Positions 1-8,477 are shown, counted from the stretch's first letter. The stretch: DNA of 35,447 bases from Alphaproteobacteria bacterium (GCA_021774435.1 JAJFJB010000101.1:1-35447); one strand, 5' to 3'. The notes: generated by a model not told the origin, from the letters alone. Program-made: numbers and translations.

Positions 1-720
1 TGCGGAGACGATTCCCGTGAAGGTTCTATCGGGCAGAGTCCAGGCTTTCATCGATACCAGGACCCCTGGCCGGATATGGGCTGCGGCATCTTCTGAAACA
101 TTGAATTCAACAAACAAAGTGGACCGGTCGTCGAGCGTCGCGATCAGCGTGTCCGGCGTTACTCGGTCGCCTTTGTCGATTTCCGTAAGGCCGATTATGC
201 CCTCGAAAGGTGCAAAGATGGTGCGGTCCTTCAGGTCCGCCCGCGCTCTTGCGAGCCTGAGCTTGGCGCTTTCGAGTGCCGCATTAGCCGTATCCAGATT
301 TGCTTGCGCGACGTTACCGGACCGGGCGAGTTTTTTCAGGCGGTGCGCTTGCCGATCTGCTTCGTCAACCGCGATTTTCGCGAGCTGTACGGCCAATCGC
401 TGGTCCTCGTTGTCCAGCCTTAGCAGTATTTGTCCCGCTTTGACCTTTTGCTCCGCTGAAAAGGCTACTTTTGTCACTTCACCGGACACCGATGGGTATA
501 GCGCCGCCGATTGAAGCGCGCGACCGGTCCCGATGGCACGGACAATGCGCCTGTCCGTCGACAGTACCGTCGGTTCGACGAGAACCAATGTTGCGCTGGA
601 CCGCTTTGGTTTGACACTATCACGCGCTGCGGCGCCCTCGCGTTCGGTAAACCACCACCAGCCGCCGGCGACGACAGCGCCAATGGCGACGAGCCAGACA
701 ATTTGGAAAACCAGACGCAT
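1..720 (-). CDS. HlyD-family membrane fusion protein (RND efflux periplasmic adaptor), C-terminus beyond window
   Basis: The first 240 codons are visible, from an ATG at 718-720; the gene runs off the left edge. The protein starts with one hydrophobic segment (about residues 4-22) that would anchor it in the inner membrane or serve as a signal. Next comes a lipoyl/biotinyl-type half-motif with GEVTKVAFSAEQKVKAGQIL, then an alpha-helical hairpin with heptad-like Leu/Ala spacing (about residues 110-165). The second lipoyl half is recognisable in the stretch APFEGIIGLTEIDKGDRV. This is the standard adaptor order of RND and ABC efflux systems, which bridge an inner-membrane pump and an outer-membrane channel. 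It is the last visible gene of the minus-strand run, 73 bp after the Rieske gene. The pump would be expected just beyond the window. Substrate cannot be inferred. Confidence 0.85.
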   Translation of the reverse strand, partial: MRLVFQIVWLVAIGAVVAGGWWWFTEREGAAARDSVKPKRSSATLVLVEPTVLSTDRRIVRAIGTGRALQSAALYPSVSGEVTKVAFSAEQKVKAGQILLRLDNEDQRLAVQLAKIAVDEADRQAHRLKKLARSGNVAQANLDTANAALESAKLRLARARADLKDRTIFAPFEGIIGLTEIDKGDRVTPDTLIATLDDRSTLFVEFNVSEDAAAHIRPGVLVSMKAWTLPDRTFTGIVSA

Positions 721-793
721 ACGGACCTCGCAGGCCGGCATAGGATGCGAACCGTTTCGCATCGGAATACGACCAGATTTCAGCTATTTTAGT

Positions 794-1108
794 CTAAATA
801 CCGGAATTTGTGGAATCACGACCTCTGGAGTCGTCGGATTGTGCAAAAATAGCGCCGGCGGTCACCGTAATGGGAAAATTCGTCAGACGGTCACCCTTAC
901 ATGGCCCTGCGATACAGAGACCCGTTTCCATCTCGAACACCGCGCCATGTGTGGCGCAGAGAATATGGGTTTTTTCCATGTTTGTGAACCGGTCCGGTGA
1001 CCAGTCGAGCGGTGTCCAGGCATGCGGGCAGGAATTGACGTAACCGAAAACCTGCTCCCCTCGTCGGATCACGAATATATCGAGTTCCACCTGAGGTCCT
1101 TCTATCAC
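794..1108 (-). CDS. Rieske 2Fe-2S ferredoxin-like protein
   Basis: Small soluble protein of 104 residues if started at the GTG at 1106-1108. The Rieske cluster ligands are visible as C27-P-H29 and C51-A-T-H54, the two halves that bind a 2Fe-2S centre. Such stand-alone Rieske proteins act as ferredoxins for oxygenases or as small redox proteins. The frame stays open upstream of the GTG and encodes LCRLEDIPDGEGRGF, which matches the conserved first strand of Rieske domains. The real start may therefore lie further upstream, at a CTG (1166-1168) overlapping the stop of the EVE gene; the nearest in-frame stop is at 1187-1189. No ATG, GTG or TTG exists in that extension. Partner oxygenase unknown. 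Confidence 0.85.
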   Translation of the reverse strand: MIEGPQVELDIFVIRRGEQVFGYVNSCPHAWTPLDWSPDRFTNMEKTHILCATHGAVFEMETGLCIAGPCKGDRLTNFPITVTAGAIFAQSDDSRGRDSTNSGI

Positions 1109-1164
1109 GAAGCCCCTGCCTTCGCCGTCCGGAATATCTTCCAGACGGCAGAGTGCCTCTTTGC

Positions 1165-1578
1165 TCAGAGTTTCGTACCCGACATCTTAAGAAGAGTTCG
1201 CCATTCCTTTGCGCCGACCGGCATAACGGACAGACGGGATTGGCGTACCAATACCATTTCCTGGAGTTCCGGCGTCGCTTTGATTTCCGCCAAGGTGACA
1301 GGCTGTTCGACCGGTTTGATGGCTTTGAAATCGACCATGCCGAATTTTTCGCTCTTGTCGGTCGGGTCGGGATAATACTCCTTAGCGACTTCGAGAACGC
1401 CGACGATCCGCTTTTCCTTGACCGAATGATAGAAAAAGGCCCTGTCGCCTATTTTCATCGCCTTCATGTTGCCGCAAGCCTGATGACTGCGGACGCCATC
1501 CCATTCCGCGGTACCGGCCTTGACATGGTCGTCCCAGGACCAGGCGTTGGGTTCGGACTTCACCAGCCAATATTTCAT
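1165..1578 (-). CDS. EVE domain-containing protein
   Basis: A 137-residue single-domain protein. The start MKYWLVKSEPNAWSWDD is the characteristic beginning of the bacterial EVE (PUA-like) family, so I place the start at the ATG at 1576-1578 and not at the longer upstream option. Further family features are the central WDGVRSHQACGNM segment, the FFYHSV strand and a C-terminal LLKMSGTKL tail. EVE domains are PUA-fold modules thought to recognise modified bases in nucleic acid; the substrate of this short family is not established. It sits between a YciI-like gene and the Rieske gene in the tsaD-gpsA run, an arrangement I recall as common in alphaproteobacteria. Confidence 0.92.
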   Translation of the reverse strand: MKYWLVKSEPNAWSWDDHVKAGTAEWDGVRSHQACGNMKAMKIGDRAFFYHSVKEKRIVGVLEVAKEYYPDPTDKSEKFGMVDFKAIKPVEQPVTLAEIKATPELQEMVLVRQSRLSVMPVGAKEWRTLLKMSGTKL

Positions 1579-1595
1579 CTTCTCTTTCTCGCTCT

Positions 1596-1901
1596 TTAAT
1601 CGGTATTGCCCGAGCCAACACTCTCCGGCCATCGCTGATCATATACATGGATCGAATGACTCGCATAAACACCATGCCGGGTGAAAGGTTCGTCTTCGAT
1701 CCATGCCTTTGCGGCGGCCAGATCGGGAAAATCGACAATGAAGATCGACCCTATCCGTGTTTCGCCGTCGCCGCTGAAATAAGGTCCGGCCGTGATCATG
1801 TGATTCTGTGCGGCCCGCAAATAATCCCAATGCGCTTCGACATGCTGGGGGCGTTTTTCGGCAGCATCCGGCGCTCCGAGGTTTTGGATTAGAAACCACA
1901 T
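1596..1901 (-). CDS. YciI-like protein (first of a tandem pair)
   Basis: A 101-residue protein beginning MWFLIQNLG at the ATG ending at 1901. The YciI pattern is visible: an N-terminal strand, a conserved His-containing helix (RPQHVEAHWDYL), then the AGPYFSGDG and GSIFIVDFPDLAAAKAWIEDEPF segments, which correspond to the family's glycine-rich turn and the DPF/EPF box. YciI proteins have a ferredoxin-like (dimeric alpha-beta barrel) fold and are often of unknown enzymatic role. It lies 11 bp downstream of a second YciI-like gene. The two are clearly different in sequence, so this is not a recent duplication. Confidence 0.88.
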   Translation of the reverse strand: MWFLIQNLGAPDAAEKRPQHVEAHWDYLRAAQNHMITAGPYFSGDGETRIGSIFIVDFPDLAAAKAWIEDEPFTRHGVYASHSIHVYDQRWPESVGSGNTD

Positions 1902-1912
1902 CGGAATTTGTG

Positions 1913-2215
1913 CTAGGCGCTGTCTCCATTTGCCGGATGCCAATGTCCCTTGCGCATCCGCGTGACGACGACATTTTCGAAAAGGCCACCACTATTGAAC
2001 GGGTCGCCCTTGGCAAATGTCTCCGCCTGTTCCCGGCTGTCGACATTGACAATAAACATGCTGCCAGTTGCAGTCTCGCCGTCATCGGTTTGCGTCGCGC
2101 CGGCGAGCACGATTATTCCAGCCTGCGTTTTCAGGTATTCCACATGTGGCGGCCGCAATTCGGCACGAAGATCGGTAGTATCGGGCTTATCGACACAATA
2201 AATGGCGTAAAGCAT
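1913..2215 (-). CDS. YciI family protein (second of a tandem pair)
   Basis: A 100-residue YciI-fold protein starting MLYAIYCVDKPD. Family features in order are the first strand, a helix with RPPHVEYLK carrying the conserved His, LAGATQTDDGE, then GSMFIVNVDSREQAETFAKGDPF with the hallmark GDPF box. It is the copy that looks most like the YciI gene usually found downstream of gpsA in alphaproteobacteria, and it starts 59 bp after the gpsA stop. Function is unproven; a stress or small-molecule-processing role has been proposed for the family. Confidence 0.92.
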   Translation of the reverse strand: MLYAIYCVDKPDTTDLRAELRPPHVEYLKTQAGIIVLAGATQTDDGETATGSMFIVNVDSREQAETFAKGDPFNSGGLFENVVVTRMRKGHWHPANGDSA

Positions 2216-2274
2216 TTCAGGCTCCCTGTCCGGTGGTTGCTGGGGTCATATTGTTGGCAAGCGATTGCGTGTCG

Positions 2275-3279
2275 TCAATCGGCTCGGTTGTGTTCGTGAG
2301 CAAATGGTCGTGAAAGGAGGTCGGTGATCACCTGATCGATGTCATCGCCGTTATTGACGATCCGGTCGACGGCTTCGCAAATCGGCATTTCGACACCAAG
2401 CCGGGCCGCGAGCGCGACCACTGAGCTTGCGGAATAGACCCCTTCGGTAACGGCCCGGCGCTCTTTCAAAATATCAGCAAGAGATCGGCCCTCACCCAGG
2501 GCGGCGCCAAGCGAGAAATTACGTGATTGCATCGCATTGCACGTCAAAGTCAAATCGCCGAGTCCGGATAAACCCATCATTGTTTCAGCCTGTGCCCCTT
2601 TTGCGATGCCGAGACGCACAATCTCGGCGAGCCCGCGTGTGATCAGTGCGGCGCGTGCATTGTCGCCCATCTTTCGTCCCGCGACGATTCCGCAGGCGAT
2701 CGCCAACACATTCTTGACGGCGCCGCCAATCTCCGCGCCGACAGGATCGTTCGAAAGATAAGGCCGAAATTGCGGAACGCCGATGGCAGCGGCAAGTTGC
2801 TCGCTTGTCGACAATGCTGCTGCTGCAAGAGTAACGGCGGTGGGCAGGCCGCGGGCCACTTCCTGCGCAAAAGTCGGGCCGGAAAGAACACCGATCGGCG
2901 TGCTTGGTAATGTTTCCGACAAAATCTCGGTCATTAAGGCACCGGTTTTCTGCTCAACTCCTTTGGCGCAAAGTACGACGGGTGTACTTTTTTGCAGATA
3001 CGGCGCCAAGTCTGTCGATATTTTTCTGACAAATTGCGAGGGTACGACCAACAGAACAATGTCGGCGGATTGCGCTGCCGCTGCCATACTTGTGGTCGCT
3101 TCAATACCCGCTTCGAGCGTAATGCCGTCGAGATAATGCGTGTTGATCCGGTGCTCATTAATACCGGTCACGACGGCTGCATTACGCGCCCAGAGTAAAG
3201 TATCGTTGCCGGCGCGGCGTGCGACACAGGCGAGTGCGGTACCCCAGGCACCGCCGCCGATGACGGCGAGCCTGGTCAC
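2275..3279 (-). CDS. gpsA: Glycerol-3-phosphate dehydrogenase [NAD(P)+]
   Basis: A 334-residue cytoplasmic enzyme that reduces dihydroxyacetone phosphate to sn-glycerol 3-phosphate, the backbone of phospholipids. The N-terminal Rossmann motif is [12 protein letters not shown] (residues 6-17). CAKG around K106 and GGAVKN around K189 match the conserved lysines of the family, and the C-terminal all-helical domain is complete. Length is normal. The start is a GTG that overlaps the tsaD stop by four bases, so the two genes are translationally coupled. The adjacency of tsaD and gpsA is widespread in alphaproteobacteria. Confidence 0.97.
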   Translation of the reverse strand: MTRLAVIGGGAWGTALACVARRAGNDTLLWARNAAVVTGINEHRINTHYLDGITLEAGIEATTSMAAAAQSADIVLLVVPSQFVRKISTDLAPYLQKSTPVVLCAKGVEQKTGALMTEILSETLPSTPIGVLSGPTFAQEVARGLPTAVTLAAAALSTSEQLAAAIGVPQFRPYLSNDPVGAEIGGAVKNVLAIACGIVAGRKMGDNARAALITRGLAEIVRLGIAKGAQAETMMGLSGLGDLTLTCNAMQSRNFSLGAALGEGRSLADILKERRAVTEGVYSASSVVALAARLGVEMPICEAVDRIVNNGDDIDQVITDLLSRPFAHEHNRAD

Positions 3280-4304
3280 GACGCCACCCTTAATTCGTCC
3301 AGCGGCCAGCGGGGTCGTGGCGCGAAATCAAGTGTATCGGTTAATCCGAGCCGGAGGCGTTCGATGCCGGCCCAGGCAATCATCGCCGCATTGTCCGTGC
3401 ACAGCGCGATGGGCGGCGCGAAGAAATGAAATCTCTCGGCTGCCGTTAGATCGGCAAGTATCGCCCGCAAGTGCTCATTCGCCGCGACACCGCCCGCGAC
3501 GACAATCGTGTTCCCCTCCGGACACTCGGAACGAAAACGGTCTATCGCGTTGAGAACCCGGTCTGCTACGGTTTCGCCGACCGCCTTTTGAAAGGAGGCT
3601 GCGGCATCTGCAACAGCCGAACCATTCTGCGCCATGGTCTGAAATGTCCTGGCGACGGACGTTTTCAGGCCTGAGAAGGAAAAATCACATCCCGGTCTGC
3701 CGCGCATGGGGCGTGGAAAGGCAAATCGGTCGGGGTTCCCGGTTTGTGCAGCCTTTTCGACAGACGGTCCGCCGGGATAAGGCAGTCCGAGCAGCTTTGC
3801 CGTTTTGTCAAACGCTTCTCCAACCGCGTCGTCGAGCGTTGTACCGTATCGCTCGTATTTGCCCGGGCCTCTGACCGCAAGAAGCTGGCAATGCCCGCCC
3901 GATACAAGCAGCAGCAAATAGGGAAATTCAACGTCGTCGGTCAGCCGGGCCGTCAGCGCGTGCCCTTCCAAATGATTGACGGCGACCAGCGGCAGCTTGT
4001 GCACGAGCGCAATCGCTTTCGCGGTCATCATGCCAACCAGAACGCCGCCGATGAGTCCCGGGCCTCCCGTTGCGGCGACGCCGTCCAAATCGCCGAAATC
4101 GACATTCGCCTCACGCAAAGCGCGATCAACGAGGCCGTCGATATGGTCGAGATGGCTCCGCGCCGCAATTTCCGGAACGACGCCGCCATAGGGGCGATGC
4201 TCATCCAACTGGGAAATCACGAGATTCGACAATATGGAGCGATCGTCTTGGACGACGGCCGCAGCGGTTTCGTCGCACGAAGTTTCGATGCCAAGGACGA
4301 TCAT
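3276..4304 (-). CDS. tsaD: tRNA N6-adenosine threonylcarbamoyltransferase
   Basis: A 342-residue ASKHA-fold enzyme that installs threonylcarbamoyl on A37 of ANN-reading tRNAs, acting with TsaB, TsaE and TsaC in the cytoplasm. Diagnostic features are the start [31 protein letters not shown] for phosphate binding, the metal-binding pair H111-L-E-G-H115, VSGGHCQL, and near the C-terminus [12 protein letters not shown]. Length is typical and no key residue is missing. It overlaps gpsA downstream and the small membrane gene upstream by four bases each, indicating an operon. Confidence 0.97.
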   Translation of the reverse strand: MIVLGIETSCDETAAAVVQDDRSILSNLVISQLDEHRPYGGVVPEIAARSHLDHIDGLVDRALREANVDFGDLDGVAATGGPGLIGGVLVGMMTAKAIALVHKLPLVAVNHLEGHALTARLTDDVEFPYLLLLVSGGHCQLLAVRGPGKYERYGTTLDDAVGEAFDKTAKLLGLPYPGGPSVEKAAQTGNPDRFAFPRPMRGRPGCDFSFSGLKTSVARTFQTMAQNGSAVADAAASFQKAVGETVADRVLNAIDRFRSECPEGNTIVVAGGVAANEHLRAILADLTAAERFHFFAPPIALCTDNAAMIAWAGIERLRLGLTDTLDFAPRPRWPLDELRVAS

Positions 4305-4651
4305 AGAGCGCCTTCCTTGGCCTTAAAATTAGACCCTGTCCGACAGCTGTTCCAATTCATCGGGCGTTCTTCTCGCGCTGCGGTTACTGATTCCTGGAGC
4401 AGTTTTGCGACGTCGTAACCGCGAAGCGCCAGCTCGGCCTGCGCCTGCGAGCCCTTTTCGACCGCATGGAAATATGTCGCGCCGATATATTTTCGGGACG
4501 ATTCCAATTCCTCCAGAAAGCGCTGATGCTGTTTCAGGAGCTGTTCATCGGTAAAGGAGGGGAAATCGCCTCTAGCCTTGTACGCATACACCGTACAGGC
4601 AATGAAAATTAGCGTTATGATGGCGATCGTGAGCGCCATGTCGGACGGCAT
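4301..4651 (-). CDS. Small single-span membrane protein, unknown function
   Basis: A 116-residue protein I do not recognise. Residues 5-23 form one hydrophobic segment, followed by a soluble, mostly helical and Glu/Arg-rich region (about 30-95) that could form a coiled coil. The tail is short and polar. The stop overlaps the tsaD start (ATGA), so it is very likely translated as the first gene of the tsaD operon. A second in-frame ATG four codons on is an alternative start, and neither has a clear ribosome binding site. It occupies the spot upstream of tsaD where hemC often lies, divergently, in relatives. Confidence 0.65.
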   Translation of the reverse strand: MPSDMALTIAIITLIFIACTVYAYKARGDFPSFTDEQLLKQHQRFLEELESSRKYIGATYFHAVEKGSQAQAELALRGYDVAKLLQESVTAAREERPMNWNSCRTGSNFKAKEGAL

Positions 4652-4901
4652 CCAATATTAGTAAATTTCGCGGCCTTTTAGCATGTTCCTTCTACGTTGT
4701 CGCGAACCGGTTGCAATTGATTGGAAAACCACTTTCGGCAACGGGCTGAACCGGGTACAGAAGTGCACGATGGATGACGGACTAAAATTACGTACGTACA
4801 ATGTACACACTGCATTGACCTGCGGATCGCGGCGCGCGGTAGCAATGAAGGGTTATGGCACCGAAGCCAGTTCTTTTCGCGACAAATCCTATTGGAAACC
4901 C

Positions 4902-4907
4902 AGGAGG
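4902..4907 (+). promoter_or_regulatory. Ribosome binding site that decides the hemD start
   Basis: A full-match Shine-Dalgarno AGGAGG lies five bases before ATT 4913. It is inside the reading frame that would start at TTG 4892, so using that TTG would leave this site without purpose. Spacing to TTG 4922 is 14 bases and to GTG 4925 is 17, both long. Confidence 0.7.
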
Positions 4908-4912
4908 AAACA

Positions 4913-5632
4913 ATTCGCGCATTGGTGACCAGACCGTTGCAGGATTCGAGGCCCCTTGTCGCGGCATTGGAAACACGGGGCGTTGAAGCGTTGATCAGCC
5001 CGATGTTGACGATCGCCGTGCTGCCGGATGTGACGCTTAACCTGGACGGTGTGCAGGCCGTTCTTTTTACGTCGTCCAACGGGGTGCGAGCCTTCGCGGC
5101 ACTGACATCGCGTCGCGACTTGCCCGTCTATACGGTTGGGGATCGTACGAAAGTTACCGCCGAAGAGAATCGGTTCGAGCGCGTTGAAAGTGCGGGCGGC
5201 GACGTGGACAAACTTTGTAATCTTGTCATTGACCACCGTAACCCGGGAGACGGCGTTTTACTGCATCCGGCGGGAAGCGCCATTGCGGGCGATCTTTCGG
5301 GACAGTTGAGCAACGCCGGGTTTGTCGTCCGCCGAGCGGTCATCTACGACGCTCAGCTTGCGCGTGGGTTCAGTGGCGAAATACGAATGGCTATATTAGA
5401 TAGGGAACTTGATATCGTGCTTTTCTTTTCGCCCCGGTCCGCGGCGACATTCGTTTCACTTGCAAAGGCCGAGGGCCTTGAGCAGGCATGCGAACATCTC
5501 GAGGCCCTATGCTTAAGCGATGCTGTCGCTGCGGCGGCGGATCCTATAATGTGGCGCCGCGTTTTGGTTGCCCCGGTCCCGACGCAAGATTCCCTCCTGG
5601 CAATATTTGATGAAAGATTAGGTGCTCGATGA
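4913..5632 (+). CDS. hemD: Uroporphyrinogen-III synthase, apparent ATT start
   Basis: Cyclises hydroxymethylbilane to uroporphyrinogen III in haem synthesis. The protein (239 residues) shows the family plan: an N-terminal RALVTRP with a following PLVAALETRGVEA, LFTSSNGVRAF, a linker with AVIYDAQ, VLFFSPRSAATFVS, and a C-terminal domain ending in VPTQDSLLAIF. The alignment-consistent first residue falls on ATT at 4913, five bases after a perfect AGGAGG (4902-4907). An in-frame TTG at 4892 precedes that site, and TTG 4922 / GTG 4925 follow it with poor spacing. I prefer ATT. The stop overlaps the mitofilin-like gene by four bases. The neighbouring hemC expected upstream is missing. Confidence 0.88.
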   Translation: MRALVTRPLQDSRPLVAALETRGVEALISPMLTIAVLPDVTLNLDGVQAVLFTSSNGVRAFAALTSRRDLPVYTVGDRTKVTAEENRFERVESAGGDVDKLCNLVIDHRNPGDGVLLHPAGSAIAGDLSGQLSNAGFVVRRAVIYDAQLARGFSGEIRMAILDRELDIVLFFSPRSAATFVSLAKAEGLEQACEHLEALCLSDAVAAAADPIMWRRVLVAPVPTQDSLLAIFDERLGAR

Positions 5633-6954
5633 CGGAGCAAGAGAACGCCTCGGACGAAGAGTCGGATTCGCCGCCAGAAGGTCCTGCGGCAGAGGAATGG
5701 CTGAATAACGCGGAATTGGTCGTAGCGGCATTTGGCGGGGTACGTCCGATGGCGGCGCGGTTGGGTGTGGCGGCTACCACCATTCAAGGCTGGAAGAGCC
5801 GGGGCAATATTCCAGAAAACCGACGTGAGGTTGTACTCGAGGCCGCTGCAGCCGATGGCCTCGACCTTTCTGCGGCAGTCGTTCCTGACGACGAAATGGT
5901 GCCGATCGAAACGAGTGAAATACCGCATCCTGAGGAGAAAGAAGAACTTGTGCCGGATGAGCCGGTAGTGCCTGAGCCAAAGCAGGGCAACGGTATTGCG
6001 TGGTTGGCATTGGCCTTTGCGTTTGCCGCCGGCATTGCTGTCTTAACGCAACCGAAATGGTCACCTGTATTGTATGGCGAGGCCCCATCGCATAATACCG
6101 ATCAGCTCGACACGCGCATCATCGCGCTTGAAAGCCGGCCGAAAATTCCAGATATGTCGCGGCGAGTCGCTGCATTGGAAAGGGCTGTGAACGATGTGCA
6201 AGCGCGCGCGCCCGTAACGTCCAATGCGCCGGACCTGACCCCGAGATTGGATGCTCTGCGAGCCCGCTTGGATAACCTGGTCCAGACGCTTGAGGCCACG
6301 CGGACTGCCGGGCGTACGGCAATCGATGAAAAAGGCACGGACATAGCAGCGCTTCGTGAGTCTCTTACGACGCTAAACGCCAAAGTCGAGCAGGCGGTGG
6401 TCGATACGGCGGCCTCGACTACGCGCAAATCGTCAATGATTATTGCCGTCGGCGCTCTCGAAGTTGCGCTTCGAGAGGGGGCTCCCTATGGGTTTGCTCT
6501 CGATTCTCTGAGGCGTTTGGCTGAAGCCGGTGACGGAAAGCTGACCGGTCCTGTCGCGGACTTGGCGCCACATGCCTCGGCGGGAGTACCCACGCAACCG
6601 GAACTCGCCAAACGCCTTTCCAAGTTAGTCGCGTCGCGTGGAAAACGAGTATGGACAGCCGATGGGGAGAGCTGGACCGATAAGATGTTGCGAAAATTTG
6701 ACGCAGTCATCACTGTGAGGCGTATTGATGACGCGGAGAGTGGCGCGACCCGATTGGTTCAGGCGCAACGAGCGTTATCAGGTGGCGATTTACCAGGTGC
6801 AGCTGCAATGCTGCATGGCTTGTCGGGGCCTGCTGGAGAATGGGCGCAGCAGGCGCGTAACCGAATTACCGCCGATAAGGCACTTTTAAAACTCAGGCTT
6901 TTGGCGATTGAGCGTCTCGACCAGTCTGCTGCTGTGAAAACGTCCGCACAATGA
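5629..6954 (+). CDS. Mitofilin/Mic60-like membrane protein with N-terminal helix-turn-helix
   Basis: A 441-residue protein in the slot between hemD and hemY where alphaproteobacteria carry a mitofilin (Mic60) homologue, thought to shape inner-membrane folds. Regions in order: an acidic start; a helix-turn-helix-like domain at about 27-85 (AAFGGVRPMAARLGV, then TTIQGWKSRGNIP); an acidic linker rich in Glu/Pro; one membrane span at about 122-140; a periplasmic coiled coil at about 155-262; and a helical C-terminal region from 268 matching the mitofilin signature area. The helix-turn-helix sits on the cytoplasmic side. It overlaps hemD and hemY by four bases each. The C-terminal assignment rests on position and architecture as much as on sequence. 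Confidence 0.82.
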   Translation: MTEQENASDEESDSPPEGPAAEEWLNNAELVVAAFGGVRPMAARLGVAATTIQGWKSRGNIPENRREVVLEAAAADGLDLSAAVVPDDEMVPIETSEIPHPEEKEELVPDEPVVPEPKQGNGIAWLALAFAFAAGIAVLTQPKWSPVLYGEAPSHNTDQLDTRIIALESRPKIPDMSRRVAALERAVNDVQARAPVTSNAPDLTPRLDALRARLDNLVQTLEATRTAGRTAIDEKGTDIAALRESLTTLNAKVEQAVVDTAASTTRKSSMIIAVGALEVALREGAPYGFALDSLRRLAEAGDGKLTGPVADLAPHASAGVPTQPELAKRLSKLVASRGKRVWTADGESWTDKMLRKFDAVITVRRIDDAESGATRLVQAQRALSGGDLPGAAAMLHGLSGPAGEWAQQARNRITADKALLKLRLLAIERLDQSAAVKTSAQ

Positions 6955-8327
6955 TACGTATTCTATTGCTTTTCGTTCTGATCGGAGCGGCTGTTTGGCT
7001 CGCGGTCTGGTTTGCCGACAACCCTGGCCGGGTTGAGATTGAAGCCTTGGGGTATGGCATCTATACGGAACAGGTCGGCATATTGGTCTTGGCCGTTGTC
7101 ATACTGATCGTTATTGCAGCCGCTCTTTACCGGTTCTGGCGATCTCTGCGCCGCGCGCCTGGTCGAATAGTCGAACATCGTGGCGCAAGCCGCCGTCAGC
7201 GCGGATATCAAGCGCTGACGCAGGGGATGGTCGCTGTTGCCGCGGGAGACTCGCGAGAGGCGTTGCGATTTGCGCGCAAAGCGGACTCACTATTGAACGA
7301 TCCCCCATTGACGATGCTGTTATCGGCACAGGCAGCTCAGTTGGACGGCGATGAGGATGCCGCGCGGCGCTATTTCGAAGCGATGCTTTCGGAGCCGGAA
7401 ATGGCATTTCTCGGTGTCCGGGGACTGCTGATGCAGGCGGTCCGCGGAGACGACAAAACGGAAGCGCTGCGGCTCGCCAGCGAGGCGCAGCGATTGCGGC
7501 CAAATACGCCATGGGTTCTAAAACATTTGCTCGAGCTACAGGTTAGCGCAAAGCAATGGGAAGCAGCGGACCAGACCCTTCGAGATGCCATCCGTATTGG
7601 CGTCGTGGATGCTGAATTGGGTCGCCATCGCCGGGCGGCATTGGCGGTCGAGGCAAGCCGGCACGCGTTGGCACAAGGCGACCGGGCAGTGGCGGCCAAG
7701 CGGTCTCGTCAGGCGCACGATTTCGATCCGGGTCTGATACCGGCGACAGTTGCCTATGCTAAAAGTTTAACTGATGTTGGAAAAATGAGGCGGGCGACAA
7801 AAACACTTGAAGCGGCATGGCAGAAATCACCGCATCCCGATCTTGCGAACGCCTATCGGAGGCTCGGCGGGGAAAATGAAGCGCCGCTTGCTCTGGTAAA
7901 ACGTTTTCAGCGACTCGTCGATCTGCGGGAGGATCATCCGGAAAGTCATCTTGCCTTGGCCGAGGCATCGCTGGCCGCGCAGTTGTGGGGGGAAGCGCGC
8001 CGACATCTGGAATTGGCGGCAGGCGAAGGGCGTACATCGCGGGTTTTGCGATTGTTTGCGGATCTTGAAGAACAGGAATCTGGTGACTTGAAAGCTGCGC
8101 GCCAATTGCTCGACGAAGCGGCGAAGGCGCCGCCGGAACAAAGTTGGTATTGCGATTCGTGCGGCTCCGTTGCGCCCGCGTGGCATGCTTGCTGCGAGGC
8201 ATGCGGCGGTTTCGCGACACTTGAATGGCGGCTTCCGCCTGGTGTTCCGGTTGCGGTAGAGCCGCTGCCGGCTGCAATTGCCGACCAGAGCCAGGAATGG
8301 GCTGAAGAAAAAGAAAGGCCGGCTTGA
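6951..8327 (+). CDS. hemY: HemY-like membrane TPR protein with C-terminal zinc-ribbon-like CxxC pair
   Basis: A 458-residue HemY-N family protein. Two membrane spans (about residues 3-22 and 41-62) hold it in the inner membrane. A helical TPR-type array follows (about 85-395), with recurring units such as ALRFARKAD, ALRLASEAQRL and AANQL-like helices. The C-terminus has C401-x2-C404 and C415-x2-C418, a rubredoxin- or zinc-ribbon-like knuckle like the one known in LapB. It is usually linked to haem or tetrapyrrole synthesis by location. This is not the unrelated protoporphyrinogen oxidase also called HemY. Its start overlaps the stop of the mitofilin-like gene. Confidence 0.9.
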   Translation: MIRILLLFVLIGAAVWLAVWFADNPGRVEIEALGYGIYTEQVGILVLAVVILIVIAAALYRFWRSLRRAPGRIVEHRGASRRQRGYQALTQGMVAVAAGDSREALRFARKADSLLNDPPLTMLLSAQAAQLDGDEDAARRYFEAMLSEPEMAFLGVRGLLMQAVRGDDKTEALRLASEAQRLRPNTPWVLKHLLELQVSAKQWEAADQTLRDAIRIGVVDAELGRHRRAALAVEASRHALAQGDRAVAAKRSRQAHDFDPGLIPATVAYAKSLTDVGKMRRATKTLEAAWQKSPHPDLANAYRRLGGENEAPLALVKRFQRLVDLREDHPESHLALAEASLAAQLWGEARRHLELAAGEGRTSRVLRLFADLEEQESGDLKAARQLLDEAAKAPPEQSWYCDSCGSVAPAWHACCEACGGFATLEWRLPPGVPVAVEPLPAAIADQSQEWAEEKERPA

Positions 8328-8338
8328 ACTAGCCGGCC
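8317..8338 (+). terminator. Hairpin over the hemY stop codon
   Basis: Perfect 8-bp stem GGCCGGCT / AGCCGGCC with a six-base loop containing the hemY stop. No T-run follows it on the plus strand, so it is at best a weak or Rho-assisted terminator or an mRNA-stabilising hairpin. Confidence 0.4.
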
Positions 8339-8444
8339 CAGGAGATTTAGGGAGGAAGGAACGATATCCTTAACAGGATGATCAGAATATAACGGTCGGT
8401 TGCCGATGTCGCAGTGATCCCGGTCACATCGATAAAAAAAAGAG

Positions 8445-8477
8445 TAAAAAAATCCGGCTTCAGTCTCCTGAAGCCGG
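8445..8477 (-). terminator. Intrinsic terminator of the porin/lipoprotein unit
   Basis: Ten-base perfect stem CCGGCTTCAG / CTGAAGCCGG (8454-8463 and 8468-8477) with a four-base loop. Read on the minus strand, it is followed by ATTTTTTT. It lies 17 bp after the stop of the small lipoprotein gene, closing the porin transcription unit. Confidence 0.85.

Noticed and set aside
3744-4418. 224-residue plus-strand frame over tsaD
   Set aside because: Shadow of tsaD, which has all catalytic motifs on the minus strand.
4678-5079. Minus-strand frame in the hemD upstream region
   Set aside because: Overlaps the well-supported hemD start and has no protein-like pattern.
8317-8338. Strong intrinsic terminator after hemY
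   Set aside because: Good stem but no T-run; listed only as a hairpin with low confidence.
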